From: Erpobdella octoculata
Taxonomy: Eukaryota; Annelida; Clitellata; Hirudinida; Erpobdellidae
Direction: 5' to 3'
Assembly (NCBI GenBank): GCA_963978895.1
Contig: OZ022239.1
Coordinates: 19,352,707 to 19,416,706 of the forward strand
DNA: 64,000 nucleotides
A program made the translations under genes and the position numbers. Below the pieces are notes generated by a model. It was not told the DNA's origin and ran no database searches. It saw only the letters and a program-made list of their open reading frames with translations. This document shows, one piece after another, positions 12,001 through 23,002 of this stretch. Within the stretch, counting starts at the first letter, position 1; every line of letters starts with the position of its first letter.

Positions 12001-12431
12001 TTTCTAGCTCCATCTCTTTTTCTACTTTGTTTCTCTCTTTCACCTCATCTTTATCCTTTCTTGTATTTTACTTGTTTTCTTATTTTCATTCCTTTTCTAA
12101 TTCAAATACACCGCACACGCACACAAATGATCCATCTTTTTTCACTATTTTCTGTCGAAACGTCGACTTTAAAATAAGACTTAAACAAATCATTAAGTCA
12201 TTAAAAAACTTCACAATTTTGTGTAGTTACAAATGATTTTCCATTTTTATAAATTTCTTTTAGTTTATTGTAGTTACCAAACAGCAATAATTTTCATATC
12301 AGGCGTACTCTTGAGAATTTTCAACGGCAAAACAAACAGATACCGGCAGACTTTGTTACATTTTAAAACGAAAACATTATCAAATAAAATAAAGAAAATG
12401 CGGTGCTTTGAAAAACTTGTTATCAACTTAC
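9099..12431. other. No gene recognised; likely intron or spacer
   Basis: AT-rich sequence with many stops. Short open frames at 9377-9691 (minus) and 10809-11000 (plus) match nothing I know. 11920-12100 is a CT-rich stretch whose Leu/Ser/Phe-rich frames are compositional. I looked on the minus strand for the next Ig exon (a Tyr-X-Cys motif with splice sites) and did not find it. Confidence 0.5.
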
Positions 12432-12593
12432 TCTCAGATACAAAGGACAAAACATTCCCAGCAAAACTTCGCTTGTACCACGTGATCGAAGGCTGTGGAT
12501 TGCCACCTGCCCGACACGTCAGTGCCACATCCTCACCTTCGTTTGCTTCGACGTCAAGTTTTGAACTTTCGTTTTCGTGGATGTGGGGAGGAA
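12432..12593 (-). CDS. Ig-superfamily gene, exon with start of second Ig domain
   Basis: This is the third visible exon of a minus-strand gene. The acceptor is CTTACAG before 12593 and the donor GTAAGT starts at 12431. It enters in phase 1, matching the exit phase of exon 24680-24884, and leaves in phase 1. The product reads VPPHI at the junction, ANEGEDVALTCRAGGNPQPS and ITWYKRSF: the first Cys and the Trp of an Ig domain, with the PP linker and NPQPSITW motif common in lachesin/IgLON/DPR second Ig domains. Such proteins are extracellular adhesion or recognition molecules. The next exon (closing Cys) must lie further left and is not seen here. Confidence 0.85.
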
Positions 12594-12756
12594 CTGTAAG
12601 TTTATCGTAACAATATAAAATACACTTGGAAAGTCTCTGCTACCGCTGAACGCTTTCAATTGCCCGAAGGCGTGCAATTGAAAACCAATTTATGTTATAT
12701 TTATGTTAACATTTCATTCTAAATATATTTAAAGTTAACAGTTGAACGTCCAGTAA

Positions 12757-12975
12757 ATAAATAATATTTTTTTATTTTTATAAATAATATTTTTTTATTT
12801 TTATAAATAATATTTTTTTATTTTTATAAATAATATTTTTTTATTTTTATAAATAATATTTTTTTATTTTTATAAATAATATTTTTTTATTTTTATAAAT
12901 AATATTTTTTTATTTTTATAAATAATATTTTTTTATTTTTATAAATAATATTTTTTATTTTTATAAATAATAATT
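12757..12975. repeat. AT-rich 23-bp minisatellite
   Basis: About nine tandem copies of a 23-bp unit of the type TAAATAATATTTTTTTATTTTTA. It lies in the long intron between two Ig exons. Confidence 0.9.
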
Positions 12976-12984
12976 TTTATTACA

Positions 12985-13150
12985 CACTTTCACTTAACTT
13001 GACTTCTCTGTTTGTCTATCTGTCTATCTGTCTGTTGTCAAATTTTGCAATCGATTTTAAACTAACTTCCCGATGAGCTAGAGACTTCAAAAATTAAAAT
13101 ACCTCCGAACTAATTAATAATGCATTCTATCAAATTTTTGGATCGATTGG
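12985..13150 (+). repeat. (CTGT)n-core dispersed repeat, variant
   Basis: Contains TTGACTTCTCTGTTTGTCTA, CTGTCTATCTGTCTG and AAATTTTGCAATCGATTTTA, then CTAACTTCCCGATGAGCTAG. The same order recurs in part at 37785-37870. It is related to the copies at 1150, 16725 and 17145. Confidence 0.6.
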
Positions 13151-13501
13151 ACAAAATTTAATGAAATAATTATTTGAGAAATTTTCGTCAAACTATTTAT
13201 TGTCTGTGCTAAAAAGTAAGGCGCCTCGCGTAATGGCTGCCTCTTTGTCGAGTGCTGTGTTTGTTGCTCTGTTCTGTCGTTTTTCATTGAATTCAACATT
13301 CTAAACGTTACTGATAGCCTGTTCTTGTCAGTCTTGAATCTATATTTATATGAAACGAATATGTTTATTGTTGCAATCGAAGGGATCTTGAAAAGCGTCG
13401 TCGTACAATATGGTTGCCTAGGCGACTTGCTTAAAGGCTGCCTCTATGTCGAGTGCTGTGTTTTTGCTCTGTTCTGTCGTCTTCGTTACTAAAGTCTGTT
13501 C

Positions 13502-14155
13502 TTGTCAGTCTTGAAACTACCAAAAAAACATTTTGCTTTCCTGGATACGGTTTTTCGACGTTTACTGCTTAACTACTCAGCAATGTGTATAAACGAGCGG
13601 CGTTTTCTCTCGCGCTCTGAATTGTATTCTCTTCGTGATGGAAATTACACGCTGTCTCGCGAACTTTTTCTGGTCTTGGGAAAAAACGCATTAATTCGTT
13701 ATGGCATACAAAAACGCCATTACAGAGGAAATAAAGCAGGTCGGTTTCGACACTTGTCTTCCAAACCTTCTATGCCACATGTAGCCGACATCATCTATAG
13801 TGATTCTAAAGGCTCGTCTTATAAAGACCACGGAAGTCGCTCAATTGGAAATAAATCCGCCACAATAAGCGAATTCCTAATCTCTTCCAAAATAGACATC
13901 ATGTGTATCGTCGAATCATGTCATGAGTCTTCATTTTCGCCTTCTCTAATCGCCTCAACCCCTCTTGGCTACCAGGCTTTGGACAGACCTCGCCCGTCGC
14001 CTCTCGATGCTTACCTCGCCAGCCTCCGCGGGCCTCGTGGAGGAGGCATATGTATTATCCACAGAAACAACTTCAGGTCCTTCATCAAGGATTTTGGAAG
14101 TTTTAGCGTTTTTGAGTTACTACCTGCCTACGTCACATTCCGTAATTCTCATTAA
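13502..14155 (+). pseudogene. LINE endonuclease domain, N-terminal half
   Basis: A 217-codon frame. The second half carries the start of an AP-type endonuclease: SKIDIMCIVESCHESSF (the metal-binding Glu) and GPRGGGICIIHRN. A stop at 14153 breaks it from the next frame, which continues the same domain. In LINEs this enzyme nicks the target DNA to prime reverse transcription. Confidence 0.7.
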
Positions 14156-14161
14156 TTAATT

Positions 14162-16625
14162 TTGGTCCTATATCGACCAGGTTTTGAATCTGTTACAGAG
14201 GCGTTTTTTTCCGAATTTTCAGAGCTTTTAGGAAAAACTGCCGACTACTCCTGCGATCTGATCTTACTTGGGGATATCAATATTCACCTGGATCAGGACA
14301 TCACTACAACCGGAAAGTTTCAAAATTTGCTCCTGAGTTATGGCCTCACTCAACTGGTGACAGGACCGACTCATGACCATGGTCATACTCTTGATGTGGT
14401 TATCACGCGCTTATCTTCACTCATAACAAATTTACTAATCATTCCTCCTTTTCTATCTGACCATTCAATCATTACCTTTTCAACTTGTCATAAACCACCC
14501 CCCATTATCACAGAAAAAGTGGAACGCCGTTCCTTCAGGTCATTCGACTTAGCATCATTCAGTATCGATCTTCAAAATACCAGGCTCTTTGAAGTATCGG
14601 CCTTGAAATCGAACCAATCTGCTGAACAGCTTTTCGATCTCTACGATGCAACAATGAACGAGCTCCTTGATCGTCATGCTCCACGGAAGTTGATTACCTC
14701 AAGGATAAAGCCAGAAAGCCCATGGTTTGATGCTGATTGTAGTGGGTCCAAAAGACTAAATCGTCGACTTGAACGGCGCTATTTTTGCACTAAACTGTCG
14801 TCGGATAAAATAGCTTGGCACACCCAGTCCATACTCAAACGTCGACTGTTCCAGAAAAAGTGCTCAAGCTACTTTCGACATAAAATTGAAGAAGTGACTG
14901 GCGATGGCCGGGCGACTTGGAGATCTTTAAACTCTCTTCTTAATCCAGTCACTGACATTTCTGCACGTTGTCATGCTCCTGATGCATTGCTTGACTACTT
15001 CACGCTGAGGATTGAGGACATTCGTCAAAACACAAAAGACGCCCTACCTCCGCTTTTCAGTTCTTGCCCGGCCGATGTTCCGGTTCTGGCTGCTTTCGAC
15101 GATATCACTTCCGAGGAGGTCGAGTGCCTACTCAATCGCCTTGGGACTAGACAGTGTGAGCTTGACACTGCACCAGTCTGGCTCATAAAAAAACTCAAAA
15201 GCGTGTTTGCTCCTATTATTTCACATCTCGTAAACACTTCATTTCAAGATGCGTCACTACCAGCCAGTCACAAAAGGGCTATCGTCCGACCTCGACTCAA
15301 GAAGACGGGGATGGATCCCGTTGATCCCAAAAGCTACCGCCCCATATCAAACTTATCGTTCATCTCAAAATTTATTGAAAGTGTCGTCCACCGTCAGCTT
15401 TCTTCACATATCGAATCGATGAATCTGCTTCCGCAGGTTCAGTCTGGTTTTCGCAGTACCACAGTACAGAGACAGCAGTCGGGAAAGTTTACAACGACAA
15501 TATTTTTTCACTTGACAGGGGCCAACCGACTGCGCTCGTGCTCCTTGACTCCAGTGCGGCTTTCGACTGTGTCGATCATGTTCTCCTTACTGATCTCCTC
15601 CACACTAGCTTTGGCGTGACTTCGGCCGCACTTGACTGGATTGGGTCCTTTTTATCAAATCAAACACATCTTGTCCGATTAGGCCGGGCGACGTCGAGAG
15701 TATCGGCCCTTGACTGGTGTGCCTCAGGGTTCAATCTTAGGCCCACTTCTCTTCATCCTTTACACAAGCCATATTACTCGGATTGCTTCTTCTCATGACG
15801 TGCAGACTCATCTTTACGCTGATGATACTCAGCTGTACATTCATTTTGACGTAACCGACCTGCAGTCCGTTAGAGAGCGTCTTGTCGCCTGTGTCAGCAA
15901 GATTCGCGTTTGGTCCTCGTCTATGAGATTGAGCCTAAACCCCTCTAAAACAGAACTTATCTGGTTCCATCGAGTGAACGCCTCAACGCGACACCTGAAT
16001 GACTGTTGTTTTCAATTCAGTACTGACTGCGTCATCACTCCCGTGAAGTTTATTAGAAATCTTGGAGTGATACTGGATAGCTCCTTGCTTATGAATTTAC
16101 ATATATCGGCCGTGGCACGATCTTGTTTCTTCCACCTACGCCGCATCCGACAGATCAAGGGTGCCCTAAACCAACACTGCGTGCGGATTTTGGTCCAAGC
16201 TCTCGTTGTTTCTAGACTGCTCTTCGCCCGCTCACTGCGGTTTTTAATTCTGCTGCACGTCTTGTTGGTGGCATCTCTCGACGGGACCACATCACGTCTC
16301 TTCTCCGCCAACTACACTGGCTCCCCCTACCGGAAAGAGTGACCTTAAAACTCTGCTTACTGGTTTACAATATCTTAACAAATCGTGCCCCTGCCTACAT
16401 GACACAGATGATAAGCCTGTGCTTCTCTCATTCTGGTCGTCAACATTCTACGTTCGTTCTCCTATGGTGACGCTGTCATCCCAAGAACTCGAAGTTTCGG
16501 TAAACGAGCATTCGCCGTTTCCGGGCCCGGTGCATGGAACCAACTATTTAAATCTATCCGAAGTGCTGTTCTAAATGAGGACTTCAGAGCATTGTTAAAA
16601 AAACACTTTTTTAATTTGACATATT
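14162..16625 (+). pseudogene. LINE endonuclease end plus reverse transcriptase, frameshifted
   Basis: The frame 14162-15619 continues the endonuclease with LLGDINIHLDQ and FLSDHSIITF (catalytic GD-N and SDH motifs). It then enters RT with PKSYRPISNLSFISKFIESV and QVQSGFR. A frameshift at about 15500 moves to LLDSSAAFDCVDHVLL (RT motif with Asp). Another near 15715 moves to GVPQGSILGPLLFILY and LYADDTQLYI, the catalytic YADD box (frame 15710-16342). The C-terminal thumb text continues in further frames to about 16620. At least three frame breaks show that it is inactive. Confidence 0.85.
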
Positions 16626-16724
16626 GTTAATGGCATTCTTAGTGCAAGACTCTTGTTTTGTTTTAGATACAATAAATAATAATAATAATACGTATGTTTG
16701 TTGTTTATGTAGTAAAAAACATAT

Positions 16725-16935
16725 AAAATGGTTTTTTTACCAATGCTTTTATTAACTCGTCGTCTCTGTTTCTCTGTCTGTCTGTTTCTATGTCTGTTTC
16801 AAATCTTGCAATCAATTTTTGAGTCACTTCCTGATGATAGATTTTTTTCAAATTTTGCATACATGCTCAAAATAGAAGACAATGCAATATTCAATTATTA
16901 GTTTTACAATAAGTCGATTAATTTAGTTAATTTTC
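16725..16935 (+). repeat. (CTGT)n-core dispersed repeat, copy 2 (short)
   Basis: Same text as 1165-1375 and 17145-17410, including TTCAAATTTTGCATACATGC and AATATTCAATTATTAG. It is cut off at AAGTCGATTAATTTAGTTAA. A 14-bp minisatellite of the TTCTTGAGGGTTTT type follows at about 16932-17000. Confidence 0.7.
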
Positions 16936-17144
16936 TTGAGGGTTTTATCGAGGGGTTTCTTGAGGGTTTTCTTGAGGGTTTTCTTGAGGGTTTTCTTGAC
17001 CACAAAACGCTAACCGACTGGCAGACTATTTTACCAATTTAACACGAACCACACTCACTGACCGCGGTTCTCAAGCGTGTACGAAATTTTCATGAAAATA
17101 GTTGAGATATTTAAATTCGATGCTTTTTGATGATATTTTTATTA

Positions 17145-17580
17145 TTATTACCAATGCTTTTATTAACTCGTCGTCTCTGTTTCTTTGTCTGTCTGTTTGT
17201 TTCTCTGTCTGTCTGTTTGTTTCTCTGTCTGTCTGTTTGTTTCTCTGTCTGTCTGTTTGTTTCTCTGTCTGTCTGTTTGTTTCTCTGTCTGTTTCAAATC
17301 TTGCAATCAATTTTTGAGTCACTTCCTGGTGATAGATTTTTTTCAAATTTTGCATACATGCTCAAAATAGAAGACAATGGAATATTCAATTATTAGTTTT
17401 ACAATAAGTCAATTAATTTAGTTAATTTTAATTAATTTCGATAATTCGATATAATTAAGATATTTCGACTTTAATATAAAATAAAAGAGTAATATAAGAA
17501 AAAATTGATTGCAAAATTTGTGTTTTAATTACATATAAGAGCATTGGTTTTAAAAATTCGTTTTTAATTTACTTGTTTTA
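17145..17580 (+). repeat. (CTGT)n-core dispersed repeat, copy 3
   Basis: Almost identical over about 400 bp to 1150-1545, but with an expanded CTGTCTGTTTGTTTCT array (about 17180-17290). The long plus and minus frames here are products of the tetranucleotide repeat. Confidence 0.75.
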
Positions 17581-17634
17581 ATTTTGTTTTGGATTCACTT
17601 GTTTTTATAAATAATTTATATTTTTTATAAATAA

Positions 17635-18174
17635 ACTAGCTGACCCAGCAAACGTTGTTTTGCTTTATAAATTATTTTGGTTTTTTTATTAAAAGTTTAA
17701 TGAACAAATTATGTCAATTTAAAAAAATCAATCTCAAAGAGCAATCGAGTGTACAATGTTTTTAAAGGCTTTCATTTAACTACACTTTCTCTCTGTTTGT
17801 CTGTGGTGATCAAATCTTAGAAACAACAATTCACCCACTTTTCGACCACCTAGAGCTCTAAAACTTTCAAGAAAGCTTTATTCTGGATGACAATACATAA
17901 ATTTAATGTTTTCGACATGAATTAGGCTTTAAATCAATTAAAATTAATCAAATCAAATTAATTCCTGCCACCTAGCGACTGTTTCTTACAGAAATGCAAA
18001 ATGTTTTCCCAGTTCCACCTGGTGCATCAAAAAAAAAAGAATCCACCTAGTCCTTCCAAAACTGCCAGTATGATGCGGCATTAAATGATTATTTGTTCAT
18101 TTCTACAGTATTGTACAGCAGTTTACCTGAAAGGAATCTGTCATGTTTTTGACCTCAAAATGCAAGAAGATGAT
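17635..18174 (+). repeat. Host repeat element, 5' part (split by Gmr1-like LTR element)
   Basis: Begins ACTAGCTGACCCAGCAAACG, a phrase I know from the start of short dispersed elements in many invertebrates. The other end, with AAAATCGATTCAGCCATTTT and a TATATAGATAGAT close, lies at 24330-24415 after the LTR element. Together they look like one non-autonomous element interrupted at ATGAT. The family assignment is from memory and is not certain. Confidence 0.5.
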
Positions 18175-18571
18175 TGTCACGCCCGCGTAAACGCAGGTGC
18201 GTGCCTGGATCTAACTTTGGGATTTCCGGCGCAGGCGGTGCATCGGGTATTGCACAACGTTGCGTGTTTGGATTGTTGCGCGAATATTTGAACGTTTAAG
18301 CCTGTAGCCTGTAGCCTGGAGGGCTTGTATTTATAAGGCTGTCGCGAACTACTTCGGCTCTTCTTCTTGTTCCTGCTTCTTGTTCGCCATTGTTCGCCAT
18401 TGCTTGATCGAAGTTGAAACTGTTTTTTGTATCTGTCGCGTCGTTTGATAAAGTTTTCGAACTGTACTCGTTAATAAAACATCTAATACTGTTAAAGAGT
18501 GTCTTAAACTTTATTTAGACTCAAATTTTCTCCAGCAATATCGACGACTTCGCAAAGGCGGAATCGTCACA
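18175..18571 (+). repeat. 5' LTR of the Gmr1-like element
   Basis: Starts TGTCACGCCCGCG and ends AATCGTCACA, so it has TGT...ACA ends. An internal AATAAA lies near 18473 and a TATTTATAAGG TATA-like box near 18330, consistent with promoter and polyadenylation functions in the LTR. Confidence 0.92.
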
Positions 18572-18580
18572 TTGCATTTT

Positions 18581-18597
18581 TGGTGGCAGCGTGGGAC
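18581..18597 (+). promoter_or_regulatory. tRNA primer binding site of the Gmr1-like element
   Basis: TGGTGGCAGCGTGGGAC starts nine bases after the LTR. Its reverse complement ends in CCA as a tRNA 3' end would. The tRNA species is not determined. Confidence 0.6.
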
Positions 18598-18859
18598 AGT
18601 CAGTCGATACATCGATCAGAGTCGTTCTGGGGTGGTGGAGTTCATCCAGTTGACGAAGTTCTACCGAGTTTGAAGATCGACGATTGACGATTCAGTGCTG
18701 GAGAAAGAGTCCGGACAGTTTCAGACCGTTCAGTTCGACCACGTGGCGACATCCATTTCGCAAGGAGGGCCGATCCACATCTCAGGTTAGAGATTTTATC
18801 GTTGCCGGATTGCCCAGTTAGGTTTTTCTTTCTTTTTCTGTGTAGTAGGTTTCATAAAT

Positions 18860-21800
18860 ATGATTAGAACCCCTACGGTTGAAGAGTCAGTTGCGCTGGA
18901 TAGTCCAACAGGGATCCTTAGCGAGGAGCACTATCAATTTGTTGATGATAGTCGGCGTCCACGTAGAGTTAGTGATGATGCTAACGTTAGCAAAAGTTCT
19001 AAGTCAGAAATAGCTGAGCGTAAATTAGCATTGCGCGAAGCAGAATTGGCGGCAAAAGAAGCTAAGTTAGAACAGGAGCGTAGACTCGCTGAAGCTAGGT
19101 TAGATGAAGATAGGGCAAATCGCAGACTTGCTGAAGCTAAATTAGAACAGGAGAGCAGACTCGCTGAAGCTAAATTAGAACAGGAGCGTAGGCTCGCTGA
19201 CGCTAGGTTAGATGAGGATAGGGCAACCCGCAGACTTGCTGAAGCTAAATTAGAGCTGGAACGTGAAAGGATTCAGGACCACAATAGTCTTGAGTTTTCC
19301 TTAGCCGTTCGCTCTAGTCGCTTTCAGAATGCCATGAAGGGTATAATGGCAGAGTTTCCCTCAGATCCTGCTGCAATACCGGGGTATTTTCAGTATCTAG
19401 AGAATCAGTTTGCATCATACCAAGTTGATGATGATGTAAAACCCAAAATATTGCAGGCCCATTTGAATAATAGAGCTCGCTCAGTCTTGAGTCGATTGAC
19501 CGTTGCTCAGTTAGGTGACTATGAGGAATTAAAGCAAATTCTATTGCAGGAATTTCGGGTCACTCCCAGTCTTTTGAGGGAGAGGTTTTATGCTGTAAAA
19601 AGGAGACCTGGTGAGACTTATTCACAGGTAGCTTCTGAATTACACACAGCGTTATCGTATTATATTAAAAGTAGGAATATTGATGAGAATTTCCATCAAT
19701 TAGTTAGTTTGATGTGTGCCGATAGGTTGAAACAACTAATGTCTCCCAGTTGTGCAGATTTTATTTTAACTCAGGAAAAGGATGATTGGTTAAATCATCT
19801 AGAGCTTTCACGCGTTGCGGATAGCTACATGGCCACACACGAGCATGAGACTAGACCGCCCCGATTCAACAACCCAAAACCAACAGATAAAGGGTCAGGG
19901 TCTCCCATTCCTAATAGAATGACTAAAATATCCATTGATCCTAATAGGGATAAGGATAAAAAGTATGGTTTATGCTTCAAATGCCATAAGAAGGGTCATT
20001 CGTTCAAGGAATGTCCTCTACATAAATTCCCTTCCTCAAACTTACCTAATCCCAGAATTAATTGTTGTCAAACAGAAAATTCCTTTAATTGTCTCGGTGA
20101 TAGGAAAACATTTGTTGATGATAAAAATTTGTCCTCTCAGTCAAAAAATTCCTTTAATTGTCTCGATGATAGGAAAACATTGGTTGATGGTAAAAATTTG
20201 TCTTCTCATTCAGAAAATTCCTTTAGAGGTCTCGTTGATAGGAAAATATTGTTTGATGGTCAAAAATCTTTTCCCTGTCCCGAAGCATGTCCCATTATAG
20301 ATGTTGATGATTATCACATTAGGTCTTATGAGAATGTATTTATCGATCAATTACCATCTATTCCAGCTTTGATTGATGGTGGTGCAGAAGTATGTTGCAT
20401 TAGAGAAGATTTAATTAAATCTCTTCATAGGGTACCACATAAATTTATAAAATTATCCGGCCTTAAAGGTCAACCAGAAATTGTAGGTTGTGTTAGATTA
20501 GTTGTTCGACCAGATCTTGTGGGTGATGACATTGTGAACCTAGCACCCAAGGTTCGTGCATGGTTTGCTGTCGTCCCAAATCTTAATGAGCAAATTATTA
20601 TCACTCCCTCCGTAAGTAATTTATTAAAAACGATATCATTGTATGATACCGTTGCATACCCTATTAAGAACAAACAAAATGCACATGACTCTGATGTGAA
20701 TGTTCCCAGTCTTGAAATAACTAATTCACAATATTTTGTTTTAGATGAACCTCGTAATGATGAGCATAGTCCAGATGTTGCATTAATTCTAGGTGAAGGT
20801 GTTTCTCGCGCTGCTGATGCTAGGAAAGTTGATTCTCAGGCCGATACTTGTCAGGACATAGGTGCTTCTGTGGTTTCGGGTGATGATATTGGTCCAGGTG
20901 CTGATGCTAGGAAAGTTGATTCACAGACCGATACTTGTCAGGGCATAGGTGCTTCTGTAGTTTCGGGTGATGATATTTGTCCAGGTGCTGATGCTAGGAA
21001 AGTTGATTCACAGACCGATACTTGTCAGGACATAGGTGTTTCTGTAGTTGCGGGTGATGATATTTGTCCAGGTGCTGATGCAGGCGGAAGTGATTCACGA
21101 ACCGACGCTCGATTTACAACCATTAACGATGATTGTCAGGGGGTAGACGATAGTAATGATCCCGATGCGTTTGCTAAAGAGCAACATGATTGTCCTTCAC
21201 TGAAGTCCTTCTGGTTGCTAGGTATAGATAAGCGTAAAAACTTTTATATCGACCGGGGACTTTTGTTTCACAAGGAGAATCAGTGGGGTCATTCCATAAA
21301 ACAGTTGTGTTTGCCCAGGAGTCGTATACTTGCAGTGTTACAGATGGGGCATGATGCTCCCTATTCGGGGCACATGGCTGCCAAGAGTACACGGCAGCGT
21401 ATTCGACTCAGCTTTTGGTTTCCCGATATGGAGAAACAAGTCCAAACCTATTGTGAGTCGTGCCCCGTGTGCCAGTTAAGGGCACCTGTTAGAAAAAGAG
21501 ACCGAGTCCCCATAACTCCCATTCCAAGGGGAGATGAACTACCATTTAATCATTTAGTTATGGATTGCATAGGGCCCATAATTCCAGCGGGTGATAGTGT
21601 GACTGTCCGACCCAAGTACAATTATGCCCTGGTTGTTGTCGATTTGTTCTCCAGATGGCCGATGGCTTATCCATTAAGGTCATTAGATGCTAAATCTGTA
21701 TGTGAGATCCTTATTCAGATCTTTATGACGTTTTCCATACCACGAATAATTAGTTCCGATTGTGGTACGAATTTCAAAAATCAGTTAACGACGACTTTTC

Positions 21801-23002
21801 TTAAATGTTTGGGGTGCAGTCCTAGGTTTAACACCCCAGGGCATCCTGAAGCATCCGGGTTAGTGGAGAGGTGTAACCAGAGTCTTAAGAACATGATTTT
21901 TAAATTGGTTGAGGCACATCCTAAGGAGTGGTTTAAGGTTCTTCCTTTTGTATTATGGAGTTTACGTGAGAAACCGTCATCGACAACTCATATTGCTCCT
22001 TATACATTAGTGTATGGTACTTTGCCACGAGGACCACTTGCTATCCTCAGAGACTCTTGGAGTAACGAAAAGGAGTTACCTTTTCATTTAGGTAAGAATC
22101 CGTACAAATACTTAGCCGATCTCAGACAAAACCTACAGTTAGCTAAGGAATTTGCTGAAATTGCAGGAGACCAAGAGCAGAGCAATTACGCACGAAAATA
22201 TAACGTTAGGAGCAGTGATAGGTCTTTTTGTGTAGGTGACAGAGTAATAATTTTAGCACCTGTAAAAGGGGGGTCTAAATTTATGAAGAAATGGCAGGGT
22301 CCCGGGGTGATAGTGAAGGTGAAAGCACCATACTCTTATTTAGTGGAAATTGAGGGCTGTAAACACCATCTACATGCAAATAAGATTCGGAAATACCATG
22401 ACCGAATTGAAACCGCCATTAATAACAATTGTTCTGTAGTATACGAGAAGGACCACGAATTTGGTTTGATTGATTTCCCAAGTAAGTTTGATCCTTGTCA
22501 GGATAAACCTCCGAGTTGTAGGGTAGCAAAGGGCTGTTTGGACCATCTTTCGCAGGATTATCGCACACAATTATGTGACATAATTGATGATTTTCCCGAG
22601 ATATTCTCAGAATCATTAGGAGTTTGTTCTGTAGTATCTCACAAAATCGCGATTTCTCCTGACTTTACCCCCAAACACCTGAGAGCCTATAGAACCCCTG
22701 AATTGTTGAAGGTAGAAGTGGCTAATCAGATACAAGATATGCTTCGCCAGGGTGTCATTGTACCATCGCAGAGTCCCATGGTAAGCCCGATGGTTTGTGT
22801 TTTGAAGGGACCTAAGGGAGAAAAGGGAGTCCGTATAGCCATCGACTATCGTCATGTTAATCGTTATACGAAGGGAGACTGCTTTCCCATTCCCGATATC
22901 CCCAACGTACTTCAGAAGGTCGGCAGAGCACAATTCCTAAGCTGTTGGCAAATTTCTATGAAGTTACTGTACTTTCTTACGAGTAAGATTTACTCGAGTT
23001 AG
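18860..23002 (+). CDS. Gmr1-like Gag-Pol polyprotein (Gag, protease, integrase, partial RT)
   Basis: One uninterrupted 1380-residue frame from ATG 18860. Residues 50-150 form a charged coiled coil with repeats of LAEAKLEQE type. The capsid-like part follows. A CCHC knuckle (CFKCHKKGHSFKEC) lies near residue 373 and the protease core ALIDGGAEVCCI near 500. Two tandem-repeat linkers occur at about 410-465 and 650-735. The integrase zinc region (HxxxxSGH and CESCPVC) is near 830-870, with a core of MDCIGP, SSDCGTNF and GLVERCN giving D, D, E. A KWQGPG module (GPY/F type) is near 1145. RT starts with IDDFPEIFSE and IAIDYRHVN but ends after AQFLS, before the FD and YLDD motifs. The last 20 or so residues are probably out of the original frame after a deletion. 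Gag and integrase look intact. Confidence 0.9.
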   Translation: MIRTPTVEESVALDSPTGILSEEHYQFVDDSRRPRRVSDDANVSKSSKSEIAERKLALREAELAAKEAKLEQERRLAEARLDEDRANRRLAEAKLEQESRLAEAKLEQERRLADARLDEDRATRRLAEAKLELERERIQDHNSLEFSLAVRSSRFQNAMKGIMAEFPSDPAAIPGYFQYLENQFASYQVDDDVKPKILQAHLNNRARSVLSRLTVAQLGDYEELKQILLQEFRVTPSLLRERFYAVKRRPGETYSQVASELHTALSYYIKSRNIDENFHQLVSLMCADRLKQLMSPSCADFILTQEKDDWLNHLELSRVADSYMATHEHETRPPRFNNPKPTDKGSGSPIPNRMTKISIDPNRDKDKKYGLCFKCHKKGHSFKECPLHKFPSSNLPNPRINCCQTENSFNCLGDRKTFVDDKNLSSQSKNSFNCLDDRKTLVDGKNLSSHSENSFRGLVDRKILFDGQKSFPCPEACPIIDVDDYHIRSYENVFIDQLPSIPALIDGGAEVCCIREDLIKSLHRVPHKFIKLSGLKGQPEIVGCVRLVVRPDLVGDDIVNLAPKVRAWFAVVPNLNEQIIITPSVSNLLKTISLYDTVAYPIKNKQNAHDSDVNVPSLEITNSQYFVLDEPRNDEHSPDVALILGEGVSRAADARKVDSQADTCQDIGASVVSGDDIGPGADARKVDSQTDTCQGIGASVVSGDDICPGADARKVDSQTDTCQDIGVSVVAGDDICPGADAGGSDSRTDARFTTINDDCQGVDDSNDPDAFAKEQHDCPSLKSFWLLGIDKRKNFYIDRGLLFHKENQWGHSIKQLCLPRSRILAVLQMGHDAPYSGHMAAKSTRQRIRLSFWFPDMEKQVQTYCESCPVCQLRAPVRKRDRVPITPIPRGDELPFNHLVMDCIGPIIPAGDSVTVRPKYNYALVVVDLFSRWPMAYPLRSLDAKSVCEILIQIFMTFSIPRIISSDCGTNFKNQLTTTFLKCLGCSPRFNTPGHPEASGLVERCNQSLKNMIFKLVEAHPKEWFKVLPFVLWSLREKPSSTTHIAPYTLVYGTLPRGPLAILRDSWSNEKELPFHLGKNPYKYLADLRQNLQLAKEFAEIAGDQEQSNYARKYNVRSSDRSFCVGDRVIILAPVKGGSKFMKKWQGPGVIVKVKAPYSYLVEIEGCKHHLHANKIRKYHDRIETAINNNCSVVYEKDHEFGLIDFPSKFDPCQDKPPSCRVAKGCLDHLSQDYRTQLCDIIDDFPEIFSESLGVCSVVSHKIAISPDFTPKHLRAYRTPELLKVEVANQIQDMLRQGVIVPSQSPMVSPMVCVLKGPKGEKGVRIAIDYRHVNRYTKGDCFPIPDIPNVLQKVGRAQFLSCWQISMKLLYFLTSKIYSS

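Larger units (their letters stand above)
13200..16690 (+). mobile_element. CR1/L2-like LINE, nearly full length, broken
   Basis: A non-LTR retrotransposon. Its 5' region has a tandem duplication of about 185 bp: the block with GTCGAGTGCTGTG and CTGTTCTTGTCAGTCTTGAA occurs at 13210-13345 and 13395-13515. Endonuclease and RT domains follow across several frames, and the 3' end is an AATAATAAT tail (16667-16690). The RT C-terminal text resembles the fragment at 6093-6627 in type but differs in sequence, so it is a different family. Confidence 0.8.

Noticed and set aside
11821..12236. Leu/Ser/Phe-rich frames as a membrane protein
   Set aside because: CT-rich low-complexity sequence, overlapping frames in two phases, no conserved motif.
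17071..17355. Arg/Thr/Glu/Gln-rich minus-strand frame as a coiled-coil protein
   Set aside because: It is a product of the CTGT/TTTC tetranucleotide array in a dispersed repeat.
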